DNA from: JAFAXD01 sp051985675
GTDB taxonomy: Bacteria; Pseudomonadota; Alphaproteobacteria; Rhizobiales; Xanthobacteraceae
Assembly (NCBI GenBank): GCA_051985675.1
Contig: JBPYFJ010000044.1
Coordinates: 1-64,000 of the forward strand
Length of the DNA stretch: 64,000 bases
Direction of reading: 5' to 3'
Positions 38,490-46,718 of the stretch are shown here, in pieces (position 1 is the first letter of the stretch; every line of letters starts with the position of its first letter). Under the pieces are notes generated by a model, which did no database searches, was not told the DNA's origin, and saw nothing but the letters and a program-made list of their open reading frames with translations. The translations under genes and the position numbers were made by a program.

Positions 38490-39014
38490 TTAGGTCATCC
38501 GCATCGGAATCGCGCCGATAAAATCGCGCTTGCCGATATCGACCCCGCAGTGGCGCAGGATGGCGTGCGCCGCAGTGCGATGGAAATGGAAATTCGGCAG
38601 CACGAAATGATCGAGGTAGTCGGCGCCGGCCATATGGCCTTTGTTGGTGGGGCCGAGCGGGAACGTGATTTCGCGATCGATCGACGCATCGATCTTGCTC
38701 TTGTCCAGCGTCTTGAGGAACGCGATGGTATCGGCAATACGCGTCTTGAGTTGATCGATCGTCGTCTCGTTGTCGTCGTATCGGGGCGGCTCCACGCCGG
38801 CGAGGCGGGCGGCCCCGTTCTTGGCTTGGTCCGCCGCGACCTGGACCTGGCGCACCAGCGGAAACATGTCGGGCGCGAGTCTGGTGTTCAACAAAACCCC
38901 CGGGTCGACGTTCTTGGCCGCCGCAAAGGCCTGTGCCTTGTCGAGCGCCGTCGACAGGGCGGCGAGGCCGATTTCAAAGACGGGCAGAGACGCTTGCGAC
39001 ATCGAGAATGGCAT
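38490..39014 (-). CDS. DUF1993 family protein
   Basis: This 174-residue helical protein is of the DUF1993 family, a DinB-like four-helix fold. It has MPFSMSQASLPVFEIGL at the start, LAPDMFPLVRQVQVAAD near 45, a FPLGP segment and the C-terminal VLPNFHFHRTAAHAILRHCGV. Two His in HFHRTAAH could bind metal as in DinB proteins. ATG 39014 is chosen over a start 25 codons upstream with no homology. The function is unknown. Confidence 0.88.
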   Translation of the reverse strand: MPFSMSQASLPVFEIGLAALSTALDKAQAFAAAKNVDPGVLLNTRLAPDMFPLVRQVQVAADQAKNGAARLAGVEPPRYDDNETTIDQLKTRIADTIAFLKTLDKSKIDASIDREITFPLGPTNKGHMAGADYLDHFVLPNFHFHRTAAHAILRHCGVDIGKRDFIGAIPMRMT

Positions 39015-39180
39015 GACGGGCTTCCTAAGAATGCATGGACGGTGCAGTTTGCGGGCGGGGAAAATGCACCCATGTACCGCCCGGTTCAACCGTCTCCTTT
39101 CAGCAATTCAAGATTTCCGCGGCTTGCAATATCGGCGTGACCGTGCTGGACAGCATTGAACCTTGACGGAGCTGACAAGT

Positions 39181-39984
39181 ATGTCCGTATCGCCTTCCCT
39201 CGTCACGCCGGAACGGGATCCGGCCGAGCGTGCACCGCGCCGCGTGCGCCACGAACCGCGCCGCCGCGTGCTCGAGGTCAGAGAGATCGACAAGGTTGCA
39301 GCCCATATGATCCGCGTCACGCTCGGCGGCGACCTCGAGGGCTTCACGAGTCTCGGCTTTGACGACCACATCAAATTGTTTTTTCCCGATGCTGGCGCCA
39401 CGCCCGGCTCCGAACCGCAGATGCTCGCGCGCGATTACACGCCGCGCCGCTACGACGCCGCCCGCAATATCCTGGAAATCGACTTCGCCATCCACGACGC
39501 CGGCCCGGCAACACGCTGGGCCGAACGGGTGCGCCCCGGCGCTCCCTTGACCATCGGCGGCCCGCGCGGCTCCTTCATCATCCCGACCAATTTCGACTGG
39601 CACTTGCTGATGGGCGATGAGACCGCGATCCCCGCGATCGGGCGTCGGCTGGCCGAGTTGCCGCCTGGGGCGCGCGCGGTGGTGATTGCCGAGGTCGACG
39701 GCCCCGGCGATGAAATCAAATTCCATACCGCAGCAGATGTGTCAGTCACTTTCGCCTACCGCGAGGGCGTGGCCGCCGGTGCGAGCGACGTGCTCGCCCG
39801 CACGCTCAAGGCCGCGCGACTGCCCGCGGGCGATTACTACGCCTGGGTCGCGTGCGAATCGCTGATCGCCAAGGCGCTGCGGGTTCAGCTCATCGCCGAG
39901 CACGGCGCCAACAAGAAATGGATGCGGGCCGCCGGCTATTGGCGGCGCGGCGCGGTCGCGGTGCACGACACCCACGATGATTAG
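39181..39984 (+). CDS. Siderophore-interacting protein (FAD ferric-siderophore reductase)
   Basis: This 267-residue protein is of the ViuB/SIP family, which reduce ferric siderophores in the cytoplasm to release iron. It has the FAD-binding RDYTPRRYD motif near 83-91, GPRGSFIIP (phosphate and flavin contacts) and the C-terminal WVACESLIAKALR and RAAGYWRRG segments. ATG 39181 is supported by ACGGAG nine bases upstream; a TTG six codons earlier is possible. No siderophore receptor or Fur site is evident nearby. Its last four bases overlap the end of sorB, which is transcribed the opposite way. Confidence 0.9.
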   Translation: MSVSPSLVTPERDPAERAPRRVRHEPRRRVLEVREIDKVAAHMIRVTLGGDLEGFTSLGFDDHIKLFFPDAGATPGSEPQMLARDYTPRRYDAARNILEIDFAIHDAGPATRWAERVRPGAPLTIGGPRGSFIIPTNFDWHLLMGDETAIPAIGRRLAELPPGARAVVIAEVDGPGDEIKFHTAADVSVTFAYREGVAAGASDVLARTLKAARLPAGDYYAWVACESLIAKALRVQLIAEHGANKKWMRAAGYWRRGAVAVHDTHDD

Positions 39985-40265
39985 TTAGCGCCGTAGTTCT
40001 CCTTCAGATAATTCGCGATCTTTTTGGCATCCTCGTCAGAGATCGGTGCCCCGAACAGCTTGATCATCTTGCTGACCTCGGCATCCCACCCAGCGGCGTT
40101 GAGGAACGGCGAGTTCATCTGCACATAGTCGAGGCTGTGGCAGGCCGCACAGTTGCCCTCCACCACGTCGAGGCCGGGCGCCTTCTTGAGCTCGATCGGC
40201 TGCTCGTCGGCGAACGCCGGCGCACTCAGCAGCGCAGCCAGCAGAGCAAAAACAATTTTGCGCAT
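39981..40265 (-). CDS. sorB: Sulfite dehydrogenase cytochrome c subunit (SorB-like)
   Basis: This 94-residue exported mono-haem cytochrome c has a signal peptide (MRKIVFALLAALLSAPAFA) and the haem-binding motif C39-A-A-C42-H43. A later Met (50 or 67) would be the axial ligand. It should accept electrons from SorA and pass them to the respiratory chain. It follows sorA by 11 bases. An out-of-frame-looking extension upstream overlaps sorA and is not part of the gene. Confidence 0.92.
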   Translation of the reverse strand: MRKIVFALLAALLSAPAFADEQPIELKKAPGLDVVEGNCAACHSLDYVQMNSPFLNAAGWDAEVSKMIKLFGAPISDEDAKKIANYLKENYGAN

Positions 40266-40276
40266 CACGAGCTCCA

Positions 40277-41506
40277 TCAGGTTGCGTTGAGCGTCAGGGT
40301 TTGCATGACGTTGTTGTGGTAACCCGCGGGATTGAGGATCAGGTTCGCCGTCTGGGTCTGGCCGATGGCGTTGGTCGCGCGCGCCATGACCGTGTTTTTG
40401 CCCGGCTTGGCGACGAGGTCGTAACTCCAGGGCCGGAATGCGAAGCGCCCGAGATCTTCGCCCAATTTGGCCGGCACCCAGGTGTTGCCGCCGTCGCTTG
40501 AGATGTCGACCGTGCGGATGCCGTACCCGCCATCCCACGCGATGCCGCCGACCGTCACCCGACCTGCCTTTACGGCTGCCCCGTCCGGATGGCTGGTGAT
40601 CAACGAGTTCGGCACGAGTTCGGTGATCGGCGTGTTGACGTCGGTTTCCTGCGAGATGAAGCGCGCAACGATAGGAAATTTTCCAATCGGAATGCGATAG
40701 GCCGCCTTCATCCAGAAGCCGTCGAACGGTTTGGTCACCGCCCGCAGCGACACGATGTGTTTCATCCAATAGACGCCGGCCCAACCCGGAGTGATGACGC
40801 GCGCAGGGAAACCATTGAAGTGCGGCAGCGGCTGGCCATTCATCTCGTAGGCGACGAGCGTGGTTTCCTCCATCGCCTTCGTCACCGGGATACTCTTTAC
40901 GAACTTTGGCGTCTTGTCGAAGACCGGTCCGTCGGCGCCATCCAGCACGATCTCGATCGCGTCTTTCTTAATGCCGACCTTGTCGAGGATGTCCTTGAGG
41001 CGTGCCCCCTTCCAGCGCGCGCATCCCATGGCGCCGTAGCCCCACTCGACGCCCGGCACGTGCGGCTCGAATAGGCCGCGCCGATTGCCCGAACACATGT
41101 TGACAGCGGTGACTTCGGCGGCCGGCATCTTCTTGAGATCGTCGAGCGTCAACGTCACCTCGCCGTTCGCGCCCTCGCCGCCGACCAACAGCTTCCACTT
41201 CGCGCCATCGACCTCCGGAATATCCGCCAGGTGATAGCGCACGAAGAACGCGTCGTTCGGCGTCAGCGGCGTGCGGAAATACTCGAGCGGCGTCTCGTAG
41301 TTCGGCGGCCGGTAGGTCAGCTTGATGAGCGGCTTCTTGCCCGGCAGCGCGTCCATGACCACTTCGCTGCGCGTTCCTTGCGGCAGCGCCGCCGGCAAGT
41401 TTGGGACGGCCGGTTCGGCCTTGGAGAGACCGGGAAAAACTGCGTGGCCGCCGGCAAGCGCCATGCTTGCGCCCGCCGTCCCGAGTAGATTGCGCCGTGA
41501 GATCAT
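40277..41506 (-). CDS. sorA: Sulfite dehydrogenase molybdenum subunit (SorA-like)
   Basis: This 409-residue periplasmic molybdoenzyme oxidises sulfite to sulfate. It carries a Tat signal (SRRNLLGTAGASMALAGG), a sulfite-oxidase core domain with molybdenum ligand Cys138 in NMCSGNRRG, the DGADGPVFD and GFPARVITPGWAGVYWMKH segments, and a C-terminal dimerisation domain with ISSDGGNTWVPAKL. With sorB it forms the SorAB heterodimer found in Starkeya and rhizobia. Start ATG 41506 is consistent with the Tat n-region. Confidence 0.94.
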   Translation of the reverse strand: MISRRNLLGTAGASMALAGGHAVFPGLSKAEPAVPNLPAALPQGTRSEVVMDALPGKKPLIKLTYRPPNYETPLEYFRTPLTPNDAFFVRYHLADIPEVDGAKWKLLVGGEGANGEVTLTLDDLKKMPAAEVTAVNMCSGNRRGLFEPHVPGVEWGYGAMGCARWKGARLKDILDKVGIKKDAIEIVLDGADGPVFDKTPKFVKSIPVTKAMEETTLVAYEMNGQPLPHFNGFPARVITPGWAGVYWMKHIVSLRAVTKPFDGFWMKAAYRIPIGKFPIVARFISQETDVNTPITELVPNSLITSHPDGAAVKAGRVTVGGIAWDGGYGIRTVDISSDGGNTWVPAKLGEDLGRFAFRPWSYDLVAKPGKNTVMARATNAIGQTQTANLILNPAGYHNNVMQTLTLNAT

Positions 41507-41628
41507 GCCATCCTCGTTGGTCGGTTATTCTATTTTGGCCGACCAACGTAGCATGATCGTATCTTTGACGGTACGGGGATGCGACAAAAACGCGCCGCCC
41601 GGCGCGTTATCCCCAGCACCTGGCGTCG

Positions 41629-41985
41629 TCAGATCGGCGGCTCGAGGATGTTGGCGATCTGCTTCACTGGCTCGTCGAGCGCGTAGCGCTTGTAGGGCCG
41701 CCGCCGATGACGAGAATTCGCAGCGCTCGCGTTTGCGTCACCTCCCCGGCGTCCGCGCGCATCGAGCATATCGCGAACTCGGGTTGCCAGGCCTTCCCGC
41801 GTGATCGGCTTCTGCATCAACTCGACGCCCGGATCGAGCCGACCCTGGTGGACGATGGCGTTACGCGCGTAACCCGTCACGTACAGCACCTTCAGTCTGG
41901 GCCGCAAACTCTCCGCGCCTGGCAAGTTCTCGGCCCGTTCATCCCCGGCATGACGACGCCAGTGAGCAGCAGGAGGATCCGACGC
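41629..41985 (-). pseudogene. Decayed receiver-domain fragment of a hybrid kinase
   Basis: Two frames on the minus strand together give the C-terminal part of a receiver domain. One frame gives LLLLTGVVMPGMNGP (ending near 41935). The next frame gives SLRPRLKVLYVTGYARNAIVHQGRLDPGVELMQKP and RVRDMLD, so I infer a one-base deletion just after the NGP codons. The phospho-acceptor Asp of LLTDVVMPG has become Gly. Nothing upstream resembles a kinase. The tail after VRDMLDA is unrelated. The intact homologue of this domain style is the receiver of the 33-35.3 kb kinase. Confidence 0.7.
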
Positions 41986-42087
41986 AAAGCCGAACGCGGT
42001 CGGAACCGCCAGGCGTTTACGCTGCGTTGCATATTGCGCGCCGGGATGCCAGTTGATGGTGCCTCGCTGAGCCCACAAGGAAACCCC

Positions 42088-42816
42088 ATGCCAGACATCC
42101 TCTCCAAACAGAACGGTCCAATCCTGGAGATCACGCTCAATCGTCCCGACCGCGGCAATGGCGCCGACGACGCCATGGCGATCGAGCTCACGCGCCTGAT
42201 CGAGGGCGCAGCGGCCGGGATAGCGTGCATCGTGCTGCGTGGCGCCGGCGCTGACTTCTGCACCGGTCGCGTTCAATCAGGGCCGCCGCCGACCGGGCCA
42301 GGCAACGCGTTCGCGGTCCGGCAATTCTTCGAAGCGGTGTTCAAGTGCTATGGCGCAATCCGCAACTCGCCGGTCCCGGTCATCGCCGTCGTGCAGGGCC
42401 GCGCGCTCGGCTTCGGCTGCGCGATCGCGGCGGTCGCCGATATAACGATTGCGAGCGAGGCCGCCACATTTCAAGTCCCGGAGATGGCGCACAACATTCT
42501 GCCGACCATGGTGATGTCGTCGTTCGTCGACCGCATTCCGCGCAAGGCCTTCACCTATCTGGTCTACTCCACGGCAGCGATCAGCGCCGAGCGCGCACTC
42601 GCCTTCGGCATCGTGAGTGATGTCGTTCCGGCCGCAAAGCTCGAGGATGCGGTGGCGCAGGTGACCGGAGCCATCCTCAAGGCGCCGCCGCCGGCCGTGC
42701 GGGGAGTGAAGGAATATGCCCGCCACGCGTTCAACATGCATACGGATAGCGCCATCGATTTCGCGCGCAATATCCACGCGCTGATCAACTCCTCGTCGGA
42801 GATGCGGCGGGCTTAG
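42088..42816 (+). CDS. Enoyl-CoA hydratase/isomerase family protein
   Basis: This 242-residue crotonase-fold protein shows the CoA and oxyanion-hole segments GADFCTGRV (near 55) and QGRALGFGCAIAAVADITIASEAATFQVPE (about 105-135). The Glu of VPEMAHN lies where one catalytic Glu is expected, but the usual GGG of the oxyanion loop is ALGFG. Its exact reaction (hydratase, isomerase or hydrolase) cannot be named. The open frame extends upstream into the decayed receiver region; ATG 42088 gives the family N-terminus. Confidence 0.85.
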   Translation: MPDILSKQNGPILEITLNRPDRGNGADDAMAIELTRLIEGAAAGIACIVLRGAGADFCTGRVQSGPPPTGPGNAFAVRQFFEAVFKCYGAIRNSPVPVIAVVQGRALGFGCAIAAVADITIASEAATFQVPEMAHNILPTMVMSSFVDRIPRKAFTYLVYSTAAISAERALAFGIVSDVVPAAKLEDAVAQVTGAILKAPPPAVRGVKEYARHAFNMHTDSAIDFARNIHALINSSSEMRRA

Positions 42817-42900
42817 CGAATGCGCGCTACAATCAACCATGCCAGCCGGCCGGGCCGGACGATCGCGACGCAGCATAGGCGTCGCCTGGGAGGCTTAGCG

Positions 42901-43905
42901 ATGCGCAGATCTACCACCGCGTTCAGCCTGATCGGCATTCTCTCTGCGTTGCTCATGAGCGACGCACGCGCGGAGCCGGTTAGGATCCGGCTCGCCTGGG
43001 TGACGCCGGTGGCGACCTGGGGCTCGATCCTGTTGGAGAAGAAGGACCTCGCCAAGCATCTCGGCCAAAGCTACGTGCTCGAGCCGGTCCGCTTCCAGGG
43101 CACGCCGCTCATGATCACCGCGATGGCCAATGGCGAGCTCGAGATCGGCAATCTCGCCTATTCGACGTTCGCGCTCGCGATCCAGAACGCCCGGATGGAC
43201 GATCTGCGGGTGATCGCCGATGAGTTCCAGGACGGCGTCTCTGGCTACTACAGCAACGAGTTCATGGTGCTCAAGGACAGCGGGATCGAGAAGGTCGAGG
43301 ACCTCAAGGGCAAAGTGCTGGCGACCAATGCGGCCGGCAGCGCCATCGATATCGCGATGCGGGCGATGCTGAGGCGCCATGGGCTCGAGGACAAGCGCGA
43401 CTACTCGGTGGTCGAGGCGCAGTTCCCGGCCATGCGCGCCATGCTGGCGGAAAAGAAAGTCGTCATGATTCAGGGCACGCCCCCGTTCTCGCTCGATCCC
43501 GAATTGCGGCAGATCGCGCGCCCGCTGTTCACCAGCAAGGACGCAATTGGTCTCTCGCAATTCGTATTCTGGACCGCGCGCAAGGCGTTCCTGGACAAAA
43601 ATCGCGCCGCCATGAACGACTTCATGGAGGACGCCCTGCGAATCGCGCGCTGGTATCTCGACCCGGCCAATCACGACGAGGTCATGCAGATTGCGTCGCG
43701 TGTCACCAAGCAGCCGCCGGAACGTTTCTCCTGGGTGTTCACCAAACAGGATTTTTATCGCGATCCCAACCTGCTGCCCAACCTCAAAGCGCTGCAGTCC
43801 AACGTCAACATGACGCGCGAACTCGGATTTGTGAAGGTCGATATCGATGTTCCGAAATTCGCGGATCTGAGCTTTGTGGAGGAAGCGGCGAAGCGGCTGA
43901 AGTGA
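42901..43905 (+). CDS. NitT/TauT-type ABC substrate-binding protein, orphan
   Basis: This 334-residue exported protein has a signal peptide from ATG 42901 (MRRSTTAFSLIGILSALLMSDARA). It is of the SsuA/TauA/NMT1-like type II periplasmic family: VATWGSILLEKKDLAKHLG, GTPLMITAMANGELEIGNLAYSTFAL and DLKGKVLATNAAGSAID are typical. Such proteins bind sulfonates, nitrate, taurine or thiamine precursors. No ATPase or permease of this class lies within the window, so the partner must be elsewhere. It lies 84 bases after the enoyl-CoA hydratase gene on the same strand and could share its transcript. Confidence 0.85.
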   Translation: MRRSTTAFSLIGILSALLMSDARAEPVRIRLAWVTPVATWGSILLEKKDLAKHLGQSYVLEPVRFQGTPLMITAMANGELEIGNLAYSTFALAIQNARMDDLRVIADEFQDGVSGYYSNEFMVLKDSGIEKVEDLKGKVLATNAAGSAIDIAMRAMLRRHGLEDKRDYSVVEAQFPAMRAMLAEKKVVMIQGTPPFSLDPELRQIARPLFTSKDAIGLSQFVFWTARKAFLDKNRAAMNDFMEDALRIARWYLDPANHDEVMQIASRVTKQPPERFSWVFTKQDFYRDPNLLPNLKALQSNVNMTRELGFVKVDIDVPKFADLSFVEEAAKRLK

Positions 43906-43915
43906 CGCTTTACCA

Positions 43916-44701
43916 CTACCCGCGCAGCGCGATCATCTGCCCACCGTCGACCACGATGGTAGCGCCGGTGATGTAGGCGCCGGCCTCCGAGGCGAGCAGC
44001 AAAAGCGCGCCGTCGAGATCGCCATCATGGCCGAAGCGCCCGACCGGGATGTCACGCGTGAGCTTTGAACCGGCCTCGCTGGTGAGGTAGTCGCGGTTGA
44101 TCTCGGTGACGAACCAGCCCGGTGCGATCGCATTGACGCGCACGCCCTTGAAGGCGAGTTCGAGCGCCAGCGCCTTGGTCAGCTGCACGACCCCGGCCTT
44201 GGCGATCGCATAGGCCGCGGTGCCCTTGGCAACGCCGAAGCCGAGCACCGAGGCGGTGTTGACAATTGAGCCACGGCTGCCGGCGGCCAGCATCCGGCGC
44301 GCCGCCTCTTGCGCCCAGAAGAACACCGCATCGAGATTGGTATCGATGACGCGCCGATAACCCTTCTCGGTAAGCTCGAGTGCGCGATCGGAATGGGCGA
44401 CGCCGGCGTTGTTGACCAGAATGGTGACGGTCCCGAATGCCGCTTCGGCGGCATCGAACGCACGCACCATGGCGGCGCGATCGGTGACATCCGCCTCGAT
44501 TGCGACCGCGTCCCCGCCCGCGGTCGCGATGCGGGCGACCGCCTCCCTGAGCCGCTCGGCGCGGCGCGCGACCAGCGCGACCGCAGCACCGTTCATGGCG
44601 AGTACGTCGGCGAAGCGGGCACCGAGGCCGCTGGAAGCGCCGGTGACCAGTGCCACGCGCCCATCGAGCTTGAAAATGTCGGCGGCTTTCATGTTGTCCA
44701 T
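43916..44701 (-). CDS. Short-chain dehydrogenase/reductase
   Basis: This NAD(P)-dependent oxidoreductase of about 261 residues has the cofactor motif TGASSGLGARFA near 19-30, NNAGVAHSD, catalytic Ser in VNTASVLGFG, Tyr-x-x-x-Lys in YAIAKAG, and the C-terminal GATIVVDGGQMIALRG. Start ATG 44701 or the ATG three codons later both fit. It lies 34 bases after the TRAP large permease gene on the same strand, which suggests that it acts on the imported compound. The substrate cannot be read from the sequence. Confidence 0.88.
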   Translation of the reverse strand: MDNMKAADIFKLDGRVALVTGASSGLGARFADVLAMNGAAVALVARRAERLREAVARIATAGGDAVAIEADVTDRAAMVRAFDAAEAAFGTVTILVNNAGVAHSDRALELTEKGYRRVIDTNLDAVFFWAQEAARRMLAAGSRGSIVNTASVLGFGVAKGTAAYAIAKAGVVQLTKALALELAFKGVRVNAIAPGWFVTEINRDYLTSEAGSKLTRDIPVGRFGHDGDLDGALLLLASEAGAYITGATIVVDGGQMIALRG

Positions 44702-44735
44702 GGCGAGATCCCGCCCTGCGATTTTGCATTTTACA

Positions 44736-46139
44736 TTAGCCACCATAAAGCGCGTGCGGCAGCCAGGTCGCAAGTCCCGGCGCGAACCACAGCACCAGCA
44801 ACGCCAGGAATTGAATCAACACGAACGGAACGACCCCGTAGTAGATGTCGGCGGTGGTGATCGCAGGCGGCGCCACCCCGCGCAGGTAGAACAGGGTCGG
44901 CCCGAGCGGCGGGTGCAGGTAGGAGGTCTGCAGGTTGAGCGCCATCATGACCCCGAGCCAGACCGGGTCGATATCCGGCATTGCCAGCAGCGCCGGCGCG
45001 ACGATCGGCACCACCACGAAAATGATCTCGAACGCGTCCATCACAAACCCGAGCAGGAACATCGCCAGCATGACGGCGAGGACTGCGCCGCCGGTGCCGC
45101 CGGGCAGGTCGCTAAGCGCGCGGCGGACCATCTCGTCACCGCCGAGGCCGCGGAACACCAGACTGAACAGCGTCGCCCCGATCAGGATGACGAAAATCAT
45201 ACTGGTGATCTGCGCGGTGCGATAAATCACCGACGCCAGCACGTTCGCCGCAAACGCCCGTAGACCGGTCATGCGCGCGGCAAGCAGCATCGCCCCGACG
45301 GCGCCGATCGAGGCCGACTCGGTCGGCGTCGCAACCCCGCCCAGGATCGATCCGAGCACAACCAGGATCAGCGCAAGCGGCGCGACCAGTGCGGCCACCA
45401 GACGACGGGCGAGCGCGACGCCGCGCGGAGCCGCCGGGTCGGGCGGGATCGGCGGCGAAGACTTCGGCCACAGGATCGCGACCGCGACCAGAAAGATCAG
45501 GTAGAGCAGCACAAGCGCGAGCGCAGGACCGATCGCGGCGGCAAAGAGATCGCTCACGGTGACCGGGAGCGGCGCGAACGAGCCCTTGGCGAGCTGTGCG
45601 GCCGCAAACGCATTGCTGATCTGGTCGCCGAGCAGAATCAGCACGGTCGCGGGTGGAAAGATCTGCGCCAGCGTTCCGGTCGCCGCCACCGTGCCCGCGG
45701 CGAGCCTCGGGTTATAACCGTGGCGCAGCATCGTCGGCAGCACGATCAGCCCCATGGTGACGACGGTTGCGCCGACGATCCCCTTGGCGGCGGCGAGCAG
45801 AACCCCGACCAGCACGACCGCGATCGCAAGCCCCCCTGGACGCGTGCCGAACAGCCGGCCCATCGCTTCCAACAGGTCCTCGGCGAGACCGGAGCGCTCC
45901 AGCATCACGCCCATGAACACGAACAGCGGGATCGCGATCAGAACCTCGTTCGCCATGACGCCGAAGACGCGCGCCGGCAGCGCGCCCAGCAGCGCCAGAT
46001 CCATCACGCCCGACCAGTAACCGATGAATGCGAACCCGAGCGCGACCCCCCCGAGGGTGAGCGCCACCGGATAGCCGGCGACCAGCAGAACGCACAGCGC
46101 GACCACCATCGCGACCGCGAGCAGTTCGGGAAGCCCCAT
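44736..46139 (-). CDS. dctM: TRAP transporter large permease (DctM-like)
   Basis: This 467-residue inner-membrane permease has about twelve to thirteen transmembrane segments. Family marks are FVFMGVMLERSGLAEDLLEAM, FPPATVLILLGDQISNAF, PTESASIGAVGA and LNLQTSYLHPPLGPTLFYLRGV. ATG 46139 overlaps the stop of dctQ (ATGA), so the two are coupled. The frame extends 51 codons further upstream inside dctQ without homology. The solute is unknown; the LQTSYLHPPLG form is common in permeases for 2-oxo acids and related carboxylates. Confidence 0.92.
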   Translation of the reverse strand: MGLPELLAVAMVVALCVLLVAGYPVALTLGGVALGFAFIGYWSGVMDLALLGALPARVFGVMANEVLIAIPLFVFMGVMLERSGLAEDLLEAMGRLFGTRPGGLAIAVVLVGVLLAAAKGIVGATVVTMGLIVLPTMLRHGYNPRLAAGTVAATGTLAQIFPPATVLILLGDQISNAFAAAQLAKGSFAPLPVTVSDLFAAAIGPALALVLLYLIFLVAVAILWPKSSPPIPPDPAAPRGVALARRLVAALVAPLALILVVLGSILGGVATPTESASIGAVGAMLLAARMTGLRAFAANVLASVIYRTAQITSMIFVILIGATLFSLVFRGLGGDEMVRRALSDLPGGTGGAVLAVMLAMFLLGFVMDAFEIIFVVVPIVAPALLAMPDIDPVWLGVMMALNLQTSYLHPPLGPTLFYLRGVAPPAITTADIYYGVVPFVLIQFLALLVLWFAPGLATWLPHALYGG

Positions 46140-46651
46140 CAGCGCGGCTCGTCGGCCAGCGTCCGCGCGGCGCGGATTGCGAGCGAGGCGCCTTGCAGCA
46201 GCATCAGCGCCGCGAATGCCGGGATCAGCGTCTTGAGCACGAACACCAGCGGCAGGCCGCTCGACTCGCGCGAACGTTCCATGATCGCCCACGACCGTCC
46301 CACGTAGGGAAGCGAGAGCACCAGCAACGCCGCCATGAAGGGCAGCAAGAAAAACACCGTCCCGAGAAGGTCGACCCAGGCTTTATGCCGCGCCGACGCC
46401 TGTGCGTAGATAATATCAACCCGCACGTGCCCGCCCGCGGCCAAGGTCCAGGCAGCGGCCAGCATGAACAGCGCCGCGTGCGCATAGACCACGGTTTCCT
46501 GCAACCAGATCGAGCCGACCCCCAACCCGTACCGCAACAGCACTACGGTGAATTCGACCAGCACCACGACCAGCACCGCCCACGCCGCGATGCGGCCGAT
46601 GGCGGCGATGATGCGGTCGATGCAATCGGCGATGGCGGCCAAGCGTGGCAT
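46139..46651 (-). CDS. dctQ: TRAP transporter small permease (DctQ-like)
   Basis: This 170-residue protein has four transmembrane helices. LVEFTVVLLRYGLGVGSIWLQE contains the R-Y-x-x...W-x-x-E pattern of DctQ proteins, and GGHVRVDIIY is also typical. It anchors the large permease. No DctP periplasmic receptor gene is adjacent upstream, where the next gene is cobW on the other strand. The receptor must be encoded elsewhere. Confidence 0.92.
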   Translation of the reverse strand: MPRLAAIADCIDRIIAAIGRIAAWAVLVVVLVEFTVVLLRYGLGVGSIWLQETVVYAHAALFMLAAAWTLAAGGHVRVDIIYAQASARHKAWVDLLGTVFFLLPFMAALLVLSLPYVGRSWAIMERSRESSGLPLVFVLKTLIPAFAALMLLQGASLAIRAARTLADEPR

Positions 46652-46718
46652 GCCGGAAGCTTAACCCTTTTGCGCTCGCCGCGGATGTCTATATGTTGCC
46701 GGCAACTGGAGTGCCCAC

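Noticed and set aside
46695..46706. Zur box upstream of the CobW gene
   Set aside because: The palindrome GTTGCCGGCAAC lacks the AT-rich core of alphaproteobacterial Zur sites; kept only as an unassigned palindrome.
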